DNA of 64,000 bases from Isoetes taiwanensis (GCA_021234155.1 JAJEKV010000046.1:5775012-5839011); one strand, 5' to 3'; counted from the stretch's first letter, positions 47,075-59,389 are shown. Numbers and translations are program-made. The notes: generated by a model from the letters alone, not told the origin.

Positions 47075-47722
47075 TGAAGATAATAATGTTATAGTTTATC
47101 TTGTCTAGACACTTCAAACATAAAATTGAATGTCTATTCTTTCAACTCCTTTACAAACCTTCAATAAATCAATCGTCGCAATATGTTAAAACTCAAACAA
47201 TTATTTTAACCATTAACTTGCTACAGTGAAAACACTGTAGCAGAGGTATTGACCGATTCACTGTAGCAGTGTTGACTATGCCTTCGATAGCCCAAGCAGC
47301 ACTTCATTCCGGCTCAACACACCTGCATACAACCATTAAGCAACCGATAAAATCATTAGATCCTTCTTCTCTATTTACAGATCAAGATCCGGCCACTATG
47401 GCAAGCCGATCGACCTGCTACCTTCTAGATACAGTAACTTTCCTTTTTGAACGAGTATTCCCTCCTTAACGATATATCCCAATGGATAATTGCCTTAAAT
47501 ATATCCCATATGGATAATAGCCTTCAAGGTTAAATTTCATTCCCCCTTAAATTAATTTAACCATGCTCCATATAACCATGGAGTTCAACTATCAATGCTT
47601 TGTATGACCTTGAAATTCAACATCTTGACCTTAGATAGTTCAACCATTCTCAACCTAGAATTTATCTAGGTCATATTACATTTTCATGCAAGATCATGAT
47701 TATAACATGATTAAATTCTACA
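47075..47722 (-). repeat. copia 3' LTR, 648 bp
   Basis: Bounded by TG...CA (TGAAGATAAT on the left; CTACA on the right in plus orientation). It abuts the polypurine tract (AAGGGGGGAATG on the minus strand, about 47723-47734). The sequence ACATAAAATTGAATG(T/C)C to TTAACCATTAAC is shared with 56696-56821. CACTGTAGCAG recurs around 47230-47272. Confidence 0.85.
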
Positions 47723-50700
47723 TTCCCCCCTTCATGTTATAATCACTGCTGCATTGAATCATCCTCTTTAATTCTGTAAACTTTCCTTCAGATAATGCTT
47801 TAGTTAAAATGTCTGCCAGCTGCCTTGAAGTATTCACATATACAAGTTTAACCTCATTCTTCTTCACAACTTCTCTAATAAAATGTAATTCCAACTCTAT
47901 ATATTTAGTCCTCTCATGGAGAACTGGATCTTTGGTCATAGCAATGCAACTGGTACTGTCACAGTATAATTCAGTGGCCTTAAATTGATTATAGCCAAGC
48001 TCAAACAGAAGTCTTCTTTCCCATATTAATTCCTTAGTGGTTAAGGCAGCTGAGGCATATTCTGGATCAGCACTAGACATAGCTATTGCATTCTGTTTTT
48101 TGCACTTCCAGCAACTGGAGCCCCTCCTAAAAAAGTTAAATATCCAGAAGTAGATTTTCGTGTGTCAAGGTCCTCTCCCCAATCTGCATCACAATAAGCC
48201 TGTAACTGCATGTTCTCTGTACAATATGTTATTCCATCATCCATTGTCCCCTTAAGGTATCTTAATACCCTTTTTGCTACTATCCATTGATCCCTCCCAT
48301 GATCATTATTGTACCTGCTTAACATATTCACTGCAAAGGCTATATCTGGGCGGGTACAATTTGCTACATAAGATAGGCACCCTATTAGTGACATATAAGG
48401 TATATTCCTCATTTCTTCCCTTTCCTCTTCTGTCTTTGGACTCATTTTGGCAGATATCTTGCTTCCTGGTATAATGGGAGTCTTAGAGATATTACAATCT
48501 CTCATATTAAATTTATCAAGCATCCCTTCAATCTGGCTCCTTTGAGTGAGTGTCAAAGTTTTATTTAATCTATTTCTATGCACCTCAATTCCCAGGAATT
48601 TTCTCAACTCACCTAGGTCTGACATCTTAAATTTATTGTTCAGAACATTCTTGCAGTGCTCTAGTGCCTTAGCTCCATTGGAGATCATTATGTTATCATC
48701 TACATAAAGTGCTATTGCACCCTTCATCTCCAGCCTTATATTTATAGAGATTTCCATCATTCTGGAATTTATCAAAGCCTTGTTCTCTGAGATAGGAATC
48801 TATACATTTGTACCATTCCCTTGGAGACTGCTTGAGGCCATATACAGCCCTTTTTAATTTCCAAACTTTTCCAGTTCCTACCTCAAAGCCTTTTGATTGT
48901 TTCATATAAATATCCTCCTCAAGCTTTGCATTCAAAAATGCTGTGTTCACATCCATGTGATGTATCTCCATGTTTGATGCATTTGCAATAGCTAGAAGCA
49001 TTCTTATGATGTTCATTTTTACAAGGGGTGAAAAAGTTTCTTCATAATCTTGGCCATATTTCTGTGAGAAGCCTTGGACCACTAGACGAGCCTTAAACTT
49101 TGGGGTTTTGCCGTCTGCCTCTGTCTTTATTTTGTATAACCATTTACATCCTACAATGTTTCTGTCATTTGGAGCATCTACGAGTCCATAAGCATCTGTT
49201 CTATTGAAGAAACTCATTTCCCCTTGCATAGCTTTCAACCATTGTTTGCTGTCAGCTGAAACAATTGCTTCTTCATATGTTTTTGGGACTGAGACATCTA
49301 GATGCATCAATATTTTAAATAGGCCGAGAATCTCACCTTTATTATCTTTGAGTCTTTTGCTTTTGCCTAAGTCATCCCTTTCAAACCTTTCATTGTTGGT
49401 TATACCTTCATCCTGAATTATTTCAGCTTCTGTCCTTTTCTTTCTCCTGGTATGGCCAATTTGATTTTCAACTTGTTGACCAACTGGATCTTCATGCTGC
49501 ACATTCTCAGAATAAACATTAGTGTTAGCTAATATTTGTTTAATACTTATCTCCTCTTCATCATCTGTATCAATCATCAATGCAGGCTTGTCTAGCTCCT
49601 TTTCAAATTGTACCCTTTTATTGTTCTTGCATTTAGCTATATTTTCATGGTTGTTAATTCTTAGCAATACCTTGTAAAATTGCTCCTCATCAAATAACAC
49701 ATCCCTACTTATTATAATCCTTCTTTTACTTGGATCATACAATCTATAAGCTTTTGATTGCTGATCATACCCTACCATGTAAGTGATGTAAGCCCTGCCA
49801 TCAAGCTTTTTTCTGAGTTCTTCTGGCACATCAGCATATGCTAAACAGCCATAGGCTTTCAGCCTGGCATAGTCAGGAGTCTTTGAACACCATAGTGTCA
49901 AGGGAGTTTCTCCTTTGATGCTTATAGAGGGCAATAAGTTTTGCACAAATACTGCTGTCTTGACAGCCTCTTCCCAGAGAAAGTTTGGTAATCCTGAATA
50001 CTTGAGCATGCTCCTAACTGCATTAAGTATAGTTCTATTCCTTCTCTCAGCAATTGGGGAGAATCTGCATGTAAACTGCCTCTTGATGCCAAGTTTATTG
50101 CAATAGTACTTAAATTCATTTGACAAGAATTCCGCTCCCCTATCTGTGCGTAAGCATCTAACTTTTCTTCCAGTTTCCAACTGTACTTCATTTACAAACT
50201 GCTTAAATGCTTGAAGAGCCAGGTCCTTGGTACTTAGACAATAGACTTTGGACATCCTGCTATAATCATCTACAAAAGTTATAAAATATCTTTTCCCTGA
50301 GAGACTGGTCACATTCAATGGTCCACATAAGTCAGGGTGAATTAAATCCAATACTCCTTTTGCCCTTTTTAAGGATTTCTTGAAAGGCAGCCTTGTATGC
50401 TTGCCTAGGATAGATCCTGCACATTTAAAATTTTCATCTTTAATTTCAGATGCTTCAATCATGCCCCTTTTAATTAAGAGCTCTATTGTTTTGGAGTTCA
50501 TATGACACATTCTTTCATGCCATAATTTAATATTTGAACAAGTCACCAGATTGATACTTTGAGCATAATGATCAGGATTCAACCCAAATAAATTCCCAAC
50601 TCTCTTGCCAATAAACTTCAATTTATTATCATGAAACACCTTACATTGTAACCTTTCAAATAAAACTTTGTATTCAAGATCTACTAATTGGCATACAGAA

Positions 50701-51252
50701 ATCAAATTTCTAACTAATCCTGGTACACATAGTACTTCTCCTAATTTGACAGCCTTTCCTTCTAAATCAAATAGTTCCAGCATCCCAGTGTCTTTAATTT
50801 CTTGCAATTCACCATTTCCCAACTGCACATATCCTCCTTTGACTTCTCTGCAATTCTTAAGCAAGTGTGTGGAAGATGTTACTGTCCTCTCAGCTCCTGA
50901 ATTTATAATCAACATATCATGGTTATTTACATCATTTGACAAGTGACACAGTTCAGAATACTTTACCTCATCATCGTCATTTTGTTCATCTTCATCTCCT
51001 CGAGTCTCTTGAGTTAGATTTAGGGATGGATTAGTTTTAGCTGTTCCTCTTCCTCTGCCAGTAGATCCCTCTCGATTTCCCCTACCTCTGCCTCTTCCTT
51101 TGTAGTTCAGACCCCTAGGGCTTGAACAATTTGAAGCAATGTGACTTTTTCCCTCACAATTTAAACAAACAGTGTCTTTTCTTATTTTAGGACAGTCAGC
51201 CTTCAAATGTCCATAATTATTGCAATTATAACATGGTCCAATCCTTTCCTTA
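47723..51252 (-). pseudogene. copia gag C-terminus and pol (PR-INT-RT-RNaseH)
   Basis: Two CCHC zinc knuckles (CYNCNNYGHLKADC, then CLNCEGKSHIASNC) precede an Arg/Gly-rich linker. The protease signature is IINSGAERTV, with Asn (residue 102 of the 836-codon ORF) in place of the catalytic Asp of DSGA. Integrase follows, with LWHERMCHMN, HPDLCGP, RTDRGAEF and a shortened SPIAERRNRT. Reverse transcriptase has WLYKIKTEADGKTPKFKARL and, after a frameshift near 48700, YVDD. RNase H has AYCDADWG and KSTSGYLTFLGG, then after another shift near 48080 ELYCDSTSCIA. It ends NMKGGM at the polypurine tract. Domain order PR-INT-RT-RH is diagnostic of Ty1/copia. Confidence 0.9.
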
Positions 51253-52697
51253 TCCTATTGTTTAAATTTGGTTTTTCTGGGGTTCCAAAAACTTTTTGGA
51301 TTTTTTTTGTGGGTTGGTTTTTCTAAGGTTTTAAATGTATTGGTATCCCGTAAAAAATTCTGACTATCCAAAAATCGAAAGACGTTTTTAGGGTCCTTAT
51401 TTGTATGATTTTGGGTTCTCTATTTTTTCGTCTGTTTCCTCTTTGGGCTCGATTGCAGCTGGCGAGGATGCCACGATTGCTAACCAAAGTGTCAATTTAT
51501 CTGGCAGTCTTCTCGAACCTGGCTTCCTTACCTTGATTCAGGGTCCATGATGCATATGATTTGGTTCTAGGATACAGGATTTGGCCGGCTGCCCCTTTTT
51601 CCTTCTGTCTAACCTGTCAGAACTGAGAGTAACAGAACGAGTTAACATCTCCTTTGGATTGCTCTGTGATTTTCGAAATGAGTACTGCCCGTCAGAACTG
51701 AGAGTAACAAAACGGATTGACATCTCCGTTGGATTGCTCTAGGATTTTCAAAATGAGTTGGATGAGCTTGGAGTTTCTGGCATGGAGGACATCGTGGATT
51801 TGCCGGACATGTTAGATAAGACCATAGATTAGGAATAGGATCTTATCTCTATGAAAATCCACCGCTGTAAGTTTGCTTCTGTGAATTTGGATGGGGTTTG
51901 CTTCATAATTTTTTAGATGGCTGTTTCTATTCTTCCAGGGATACTTTCAATCAGGGCCAGAGTAGCTATTATTTGTTTATTGTTTATCCCAAAGGATTCC
52001 CTGCAGGTAGATTTGCTGACTTCGTCCAGGTTAATGCTAAACCTTTCTAATATCTTTGCTCCTTTGCCAGACATTCTATGGGTCTGTTCAGGAAGAAAAC
52101 ATCTGAAAAAGGTCAGAAACGAAATGGGAAACATGCTTTAGGATGGGGTGATGCTTGCAGAGATGCAGACATGGTGGCAAAGATACCAGGAGCAATTGCT
52201 TGCTTACGGATGATGTGTAAGATCTTTTCCAAATCTATTCTGGCACTATAATGTATGCAGTGCACTTCCTTTTCTGCTCTTTTTTATGAGTTCGTACTTT
52301 TGTCTTTGCAAAACTAGAGTTAAAAGCCTTTGTACACAAGGCTGCACAATAATTTATGAATGAGACACTGATCACTAGATTTGTGTTTGATATGCAAAAG
52401 TAGAATCGAGCATTATTTCACTACTCTTCCTCTACTCTGATCTATTATTTTATTGAGGTTGGTCTTCAAAACATTTATGTGCACCATGCTTGATAGGTAA
52501 GTTTAATTGAGGTAGGGCATGTATTTTCTGCATGGGGATACGCCATGTAACAGTCTTTCATGGGCATGTTGCAGGCTGATTCGCAGGATATAGGCTGCGC
52601 AGAAATGTAGGTCGCACATATTTTCAGGCCTTTGACCTTTGTAATTTCCATCAATCATAAAGAGCCAACATGGGCTTTCATCTTTGCTTTATTTCAG

Positions 52698-52966
52698 GCT
52701 TCACTTAGGAGGCTCTCTACATCTTACCATTGTCATCTTGGTCAGCCAGGTAATGGTTTCTAAGCATTTGAGTATATATTATATTGTGTGTAAATGTTAT
52801 GTTAAATGCCAACTATAACTCCAATGATGAATGTTGAAGCTATCCAATCTCTTCAGTTTGAGTTCCTATAAAGTTAATTTGAGGACCTTTTACTGTCTAT
52901 TTTTTCAGATCCAAATCTGAATAAAAAGTGCAGCGAAGTAACTGATCTTCTCGCACAACATCTAAG
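52698..52966 (+). pseudogene. captured exon pair inside the Helitron
   Basis: Exon 52698-52749 (ATTTCAG|GCTTCA...CAGCCAG|GTAATG) and exon 52909-52966 (TTTTTTCAG|ATCC...CTAAG|GTAAAA) join in phase to read ASLRRLSTSYHCHLGQP then DPNLNKKCSEVTDLLAQHLR. Both keep consensus splice sites. I do not recognise the parent gene. Possible further fragments lie at 51915-52200. Exon capture is a known Helitron behaviour. Confidence 0.45.
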
Positions 52967-53417
52967 GTAAAATGAATGTTACATCCTGAGCATGACCATG
53001 GCGAACATTATTTCTTTACAACCAATGCATGAAAGCTCTTTCTGCTTTGCATAAAATAAAGGTTTCCTGCAATGTACATGTTATGCAGAAAAGTTTATCG
53101 GGCTTTTCCTTTGAGCTCCTATAAGATTCTTGAGAATTTGTTTGTTTTTGAGAAGGCCACATTATATGATGACTTTGGCGATGATGTTTTCTTCTAGAGC
53201 TTGAATTATTTGGTAGCTTATACATGAATCTCTGTAATATTATGTAAATAGGACAAATATTCTTTATTAATCTAATAAACGTTTTGCATCATCATTAATT
53301 AAATTTCCTATTTGCCAATTCAAATGTACATTCTCTTTACTTTTTCTGATCCATGCCTCAATAACAGGTATTAGATGTTCCTTTTCAAATAATTTTATTA
53401 CTGTTGACAGAACTTTA

Positions 53418-53524
53418 TAGGGAATAGCCTGCTTCTGTGATGAAGTCACGTCCGCAATATCCTAACAACCTAGGGAATAACCTGCTTCTGTGATGAAGTC
53501 ACGTCCGCAATATCCTAACAACCT
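53418..53524. repeat. 53-bp tandem duplication
   Basis: AGGGAATARCCTGCTTCTGT...CAATATCCTAACAACCT is present twice in tandem (53418-53470 and 53471-53524), with one base difference seen. Confidence 0.9.
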
Positions 53525-54630
53525 GGAAAAGTCAGACATGGTAATGTCTATCTTACAATTGTCTTCTTGCTACAATTTTTATTTTCTTTTTCACTTTCAT
53601 TATATATGTCTGAGGTCACAAAGTCACATCAAGAAACCACATCTATTGGTATCTCACGCTCTATTGAAAACACTCTGCTGCTTCATCTGTTCAAAAATAT
53701 AGGATACCATTTTGGGACCAAAGGAAGTTTATACAACAAAGGTTACATTGCTTTAAGAAGCTGTTAGGCATGATGCACACACAATGCAGGTCAGATCATA
53801 TCCAATTGTGTATGTGAGCCTTATCGCATCCTAACCTTATGCTTTGCAGATCCAAGTGCTTTTCAGTACTAAAGTGCACCTGGAGGGGAAACAAAAGTCG
53901 TATTCTACATATGAAAACGACCTAGAAAATTAATGTCTTCATTCAAAGAATGGAAACTGTAGATTATATCAACATTTTGGACCCTATTTCTTCTGCGAAG
54001 AATTCTCAGCATCCAAAAGATGCTCATCAATGCATGGTATGAACTTCTGTATAGCAAGTTACTTATTGGGAAGGCATCAACGACTTGAATATGGGCTAGG
54101 CTACTTAATAGCCATGTTTAAATTTGAACACCATCAACTGCCAAGTTTGCAGGCACTATCAACTAGGTATACTCTGGATGTAGGCAATTAGTACATAGGT
54201 TTATGTCCTTGCGCTATCAACCACAATAAGAAATGATGTTACCTTTGCTGTATCATATAGTTAGTAATTCTTTTGCCCTTAGGTTTTATGCGTAGTAGGG
54301 TAACACGTGAATAGAACATTAATTTTGTCATTGCATCATAGATGCTTTTTTTTTTTTGTTTCCCTTAAAACCATGCAACAACTATCAATATTGCAGATTT
54401 CTTTTGATAAATATTACACTCAAACTGACCATTATTTGTTTGAACCTTAGGAAATGGCCAGTGATGGTTGTGGTAGCTAAATTATTTAACTTACACTCAA
54501 GTAGACAGCTTTTTTATTATGGGACTTACGCTTTTTAAAGCCATGGGCCCATGACAATAATTGGCATTGCTTTGTATTTATGCCTTCATCCCAAAAAGCT
54601 TATAGATACTTAACAATTCACATTGGAGGC

Positions 54631-54895
54631 AAGGGGATACAAGTACTCTAATCTTTGTCTAGGCACTACATCAACAAAACACTCAATGTTGCAACCAGGG
54701 GATACAAGTACTTTAATCTTTGTATGGGCACCGTATCAAATTTAAAAGCATGAATGATGAACGTTTCATCAAGGGGATACAAGTACTCTAATCTTTGTCT
54801 AGGCACCATATCAACAAAACCCTCAATGTTGCAACCAGGGGATACAAGTACTTTAATCTTTGTATGGGCATCGTATCAAATTTAAAAGCATGAAC
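54631..54895. repeat. 140-bp tandem repeat with internal half-repeats
   Basis: Unit starts AAGGGGATACAAGTACTCTA at 54631 and 54771. Within each unit AGGGGATACAAGTACTTTAA returns 66 bp later (54697, 54837), so the array has four related half-units. Confidence 0.9.
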
Positions 54896-55358
54896 GGTTC
54901 ATATGTTCCAATTGATAGACAATACTAGCCACTAATAACAGGTGCACACATGTACATAACAATGAGGATTGAAATTGCATGAACTTGAATTCTATGATTC
55001 TTCTTTTGTATAACTGCAATTTTGTTTGTTCCATTTCATCTCCCCCAATTGTATCCACATGTTCCCCGTTGCATACACACAATCAAATAGACACTTCCAC
55101 ATAATACCTGCATTTATAGTCAACATCATAGTGGCATCCATTATAACATATATGGCATTATTTGAGATTCCATGCGGGTTCAACATCTCGACAACCGCAC
55201 TTGAGGTCGTCGTTCCAACATCATGACATTATTCAGCCATGGGGAGGTTCAGCATGTCAACAACCACTTAGCATTTCATGGGCAGGCTTTGCCCTGCGTT
55301 CGCTTTGCATATCATTCAATTGGCTATATACAATATTGGATAGAAAGATAAATAAGTA

Positions 55359-55520
55359 GATAGAATAGAATAGAATAGAATAGAATAGAATAGAATAGAA
55401 TAGAATAGAATAGAATAGAATAGTTTTTTTAACGTCCACGGAGACCAATAGGTCATGGGACCCATACAATGGACTAGTACAATCATTACTACTAGGATTA
55501 AAAAACCCCTGCCTCGAAAG
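55359..55520 (-). mobile_element. short (TTCTA)n-tailed retroelement, copy 1
   Basis: On the minus strand a 97-bp body ends GGTCTCCGTGGACGTTAAAA and is followed by a (TTCTA)n tail of about 13 units (55423-55359). A nearly identical body with a tail is at 57260-57379. A microsatellite tail after a conserved 3' end is typical of some LINE/SINE families. It lies inside the Helitron. Confidence 0.65.
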
Positions 55521-55880
55521 GACACAACAGACAACATATCATCAGAGACCCCTATCCTTCCAAGTCATCAATGTCTAAGTATTTATCAGCAAGCCTTTCT
55601 TTCTAGCCACTCTTTATAGAAGAACTAATCAGACACAATAGCAACATAGGCCATACATTACTATTAAAGCCTAGCTATGACACCAACATCTACATAACAA
55701 ACCCAACATAACATAGTGCTGCCAAAGCACGGCAACACTAGGCAATTGTTACTATCTCCTGTCTCCTGTTTCTCTGTTCCTTCCATCTCAGTGTAGCTAG
55801 CTATTATAACTTTGTCTACAACTTCATGGTTGCTGCATAATCAGTACCTATGCCCGGCAACGCCGGGCACCCTTTACTAG

Positions 55881-56678
55881 TCACTATTATTACTGTTTTT
55901 CTTTCCTTTATATTTTCCAGCAAAAAGGACTTCAGTGGTCTGCTCATCATCTTCCTGTCCCATTTGCTTTTGCTCAAATTCTGTCCTTATCATTTGAATA
56001 GCATGCTTCTTTGATTTAGCAACATTTCTCAACTAATGTAGCAAGATAAGAATGATGTGAAACTGCTCTAGAGATAGCCAATAGCTGATATTGCTCATTT
56101 AAAATGACACCTGCCCCTTCTAAGTCAGCTATTATGGAGTCAAATTTCTCAAAAAAATCTGTTATGTTCTCCCTATCATGCAACTTCAACTTTCTTAATT
56201 GCTTTTCTAAAACATCTATTTGTGAGCAAGTTTTAGCTTCATAATTTTTGATCATGTATAGCCATATCTCTCTAGGACTTAACCCTCTTAATTTCAACTT
56301 AATCACAGGACCAACCTTGCAGCAAATGATTGCTTGTGCCTCCATAATTTTAAGTTGTTCATCCACTTCTGTACTTGTTGCAGATATTGCTTGTGCGACG
56401 TAAAAATATACTTCCTTCCTTCCTTCCTTCCTTCAGCAATTCCTGCACCTCCACCAACTGTTGAGCTTTCTCCATTCGAGCTGGAGCTAGTTCTCCCTAT
56501 ACTTGATGTCCCTAAGACAACAATAGTACCATAGCATCTACTTGTACTTGGCTCAATCAAGTACCACAGATTTTCAAACTCCAGAACTTCTCTAATGCTT
56601 TGTTTCCAGATTTGAAAACCACTCTCACCTTTAAATACTTCTATAGCATTAAAGCAACAAATCTACTTGACATATTTA
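55881..56678 (-). pseudogene. copia gag N-terminal part
   Basis: The frame near 56620 reads FKGESGFQIWKQSIREVLEF and ENLWYLIEPSTS, as in the N-terminus of copia gag. After a (GGAA)n run (56412-56433) and a shift comes a UBN2-type capsid region, KLRGLSPREIWLYMIKNYEA, QLRKLKLHDRENITDFFEKF, LNEQYQLLAISRA (56016-56366). A second shift leads to KSKKHAIQMIRTEFEQKQMG and ends KNSNNS at the Helitron junction. Confidence 0.8.
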
Positions 56679-56695
56679 CCAAGCTCTGATACCAA
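56679..56695 (-). other. copia primer-binding site
   Basis: Minus strand TTGGTATCAGAGCTTGG, complementary to plant initiator-methionine tRNA and typical of Ty1/copia. It directly follows the 5' LTR end. Confidence 0.9.
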
Positions 56696-56821
56696 TGAAG
56701 AAAATAAAGCTATAGACTTCAAAGATAAAATTGAATGCCTATTCTTTCAAGTCCTTTACAAACCTTCAATAAATCAATGGTCCCAATATGTTAAAACTGA
56801 AACAATTGTTTTAACCATTAA
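56696..56821 (-). repeat. copia 5' LTR, truncated to 126 bp
   Basis: Matches the first 126 bp (plus orientation) of the 47075-47722 LTR, and similarity stops after TTAACCATTAAC. The missing about 520 bp, including the element promoter, were lost by deletion or rearrangement. Confidence 0.8.
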
Positions 56822-57259
56822 CAGTTATCTGATGTAAGTCAAATGTGGTTGTGGAGACATGAAATGGTAGATATCCAACATGATGCCTGCTTGGATGAGG
56901 AAGAGTCGAAGTCAATGGGCTACGCAGAGCTATAATTTTAAACGTCTAGGGCTAGAACATCAATGCAAGAACTATTTGGGGAATTTTTGGCGCCGTGATG
57001 GCTCTAGGTAACTTACAAATCTCACAAAGGCTCACTCCCTAAATCCGAACATGACTATGGCTTATGGAGGTATGCCAAGTCATTTGTAACGCCGGCATAA
57101 CGACATGACGTCAAAACAGAGGGACATAATGTCTAACAATTCTAAGATGGATAACAACGGTAAATAATAACCCCCAATGATATGCAGGTTAAAAAGATAT
57201 AGGGAAATACAAAGACATAATTGCAGCCTTTAAGACAGAGACTATCTCATACGACATAT

Positions 57260-57379
57260 AATAGAATAGAATAGAATAAATTTTTTAACGCCCACGGAGA
57301 CCAATAGGTCATGGGACCCATACAATGGGCTAGTACAATCATTACTACTAGGATTAAAAAACCCCTGCCTCGAAAGGTT
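57260..57379 (-). mobile_element. short (TTCTA)n-tailed retroelement, copy 2
   Basis: The 100-bp body matches copy 1 with about two differences (CCCACGGAGACCAATAGGTC and onward), followed by a shorter (TTCTA)n tail. Both copies end at the same base on the right (CCTCGAAAGG), so this may be the full length of a small element rather than random 5' truncation. Confidence 0.65.
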
Positions 57380-59380
57380 TTCAAGGGAAAAACCTTTGCA
57401 GTAATGATGATACTAGACAAGCGGAGATAATGACTACTGAGGGCTTAGTAATTGCAGACGTTTATCTAGAACCTCAAGTATGTATAATGCCAAGTCATGC
57501 ACAGATGGTGCTCTGAGAAGTTGTGGAAGCGTGGAATGGAATGCTAAGGTCAAAAAATGATTCCGGACTATCTCAAAAGCAGGACAACTCAGAAGAGTAT
57601 GGCTTAAAAGTCAACAAGAGGGTTAAAAGATATCTGAAAGGAGAAAATGGGTCGATGACCCTACGGAGGACGGCTTACAACCAAAGGGAATGTAGAGAAC
57701 ATATTAAAGAAGATGATGAAAATAAAGGAGTGTGATTCATATTAATGGGTAGGCCACCTAGTTGGGAGGGTTACTACCTGCACAACTTTGGGGATGAGTT
57801 ACATAAATAAGGATGACGACGACGCTCAAGAGGTTCACTCTTGAAAATAGGGCATGAGGTGGCGTACATGTGTATGCCAAGTTACGTGTGATGGCACAAC
57901 AGCGGCATGGCATGGCATCGGCATAGAAGAACATAAGAGGTAACAATTCAAAGATCTATGAGGATGTTAAAGCATAGGGTTCCAATGAGATATTTGAGCG
58001 CTTAACTGTAACCTTGGAACATAGGCTTACGGATCATACAACATATAGTGGTAATTTAGAAGATAACAAGAGGATGAAAGAAGATCTGAAAGGTTAAATT
58101 ATTTAGTGATCCTACGGACGAAGAATTTATATATGTTATATCAAGCATACAGGTGATGAACAGCATTGGGAGTAAGAAGCAACACGTTTCAAGGCTAGGG
58201 TAAAGGAGATCGATGATAGTCGCGAGAAGGTAGCAAAGAAGATATGGACTATTATTCATTACGTGTCAGCTAGGCCTGAAGGATTTCAATTTCTACGATA
58301 ACATGGCGAACAATAATTTTACAAGGACCCTAGAAGGGTGCCTGATTGGTATTACCATTTGGGACTATTGTTCTATTTTTTCTGAGATATGTATTTTATT
58401 CTTTAAATTTAATGACCCTAAGACACTAAGATAATGGTTCGAAGGAGTTTTTCCTAATCAAATTTAGGCATTCTTGAAGGTGTTGATGAGTCAAGAATGG
58501 TGGCCTACCTTCAAGTGATAGGGTAGAAAAACTTGAAAAGAGGTTTGGCCATTACAAGTTGACAGGCATGTGATGCAGATATATAATCACTACGATATAG
58601 GCGGTGAAGGGGTACAAACTGAAACTAAAGTTAATGCTCTAGATAGATTCGAGTGAGATGTTGACATAGCTGTGGGAGTTCGAACTCAAGCAATTACTAG
58701 GTGTTACAGAGTATGTGTCATGACATGAAAAAGGTTTTTTTTTAAAGAGCACGAACATAAAGAAAAGTAGTGAAGGGTGATGGTACAATTTACAAACCCA
58801 AGGCCTAGAGGGTTGCTGCATGGCAGTGTCTAGTTGGTTGGGTCAAGAGAGGTCTATTATCTGAGAAGCAAGGCGAGTCAAGGCTTAGAGACTAAAAGAA
58901 ACAACATTAGGTATGGTTGGTTCTATAGTGCTACTTAGCTCCTGACATGTGAAGTCGAATAAAATACCATTTAAAGCAAATGAAGGTACTAGAGATTAAA
59001 TGAAGGCAGGGTTGAAAGAATTTTGCTACCAAGGCATCTACTAGAGCAAAATTATTTAAACATCAGTACTGGAGAATTCCGTACTTCTAGGGTATTGCTG
59101 CAAAATAACGTTTCTCAAAGGGGAGAGCGGATTAGGGTCCAACATAGGAGATTCTATCTCATTCAGAAGAGTCGTCATCCATCTCGCATCGACAAGGTGC
59201 GATACTATGGTCGGGGAACCCATTTCCGAGGCCAATAATGACCCTTGGGTTGAGCGCACCTTGCCATGGTGGCACAAGTCCGGCGGGATTATTGCCACCA
59301 CAGCATAGATTTACGGAAGACAGTCTTCTAATTTAAATAGAAAACAAGGCAACTATAAATAAAAAAAGAACTATTATATT
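57380..59380. other. no gene recognised
   Basis: AG-rich sequence, with short ORFs (57523-57735, 59023-59238) that show no family. The texture suggests an old decayed transposon, but no ends or domains can be named. Confidence 0.4.
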
Positions 59381-59389
59381 CCTTCAAAA

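Larger units (their letters stand above)
51253..55880 (+). mobile_element. Helitron, 4.6 kb, inserted in copia gag
   Basis: Inserted between A (51252) and T (55881). It begins TC (TCCTATTGTTTAAATTTGG) and ends CTAG (55877-55880). Seven bases before the end is an 8-bp-stem hairpin, TGCCCGGC-AAC-GCCGGGCA (55851-55869). These are the canonical Helitron signatures. Deleting it rejoins copia gag exactly in frame (...NNSD / DKERIGP, the aspartate codon being split by the insertion). No Rep/helicase is recognisable, so it is non-autonomous. It carries splice-bounded gene fragments and nested repeats, including one (TAGAA)n-tailed retroelement. Confidence 0.9.
47075..56821 (-). mobile_element. Ty1/copia retrotransposon split by a Helitron
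   Basis: Minus-strand order: truncated 5' LTR (56821-56696), PBS, gag (56678-55881), Helitron insertion, second half of gag and pol (51252-47723), polypurine tract, and 3' LTR (47722-47075). Without the 4.6 kb Helitron it is about 5.1 kb, typical for copia. gag and pol carry frameshifts and a protease active-site change, so this copy cannot move by itself. The 5' LTR keeps only its last 126 bp. Confidence 0.9.

Noticed and set aside
51260-51440. Lys/Asn-rich minus-strand ORF reading toward the gag zinc knuckle
   Set aside because: It lies inside the Helitron 5' end. Gag continues instead across the Helitron to 55881, with exact frame restoration.
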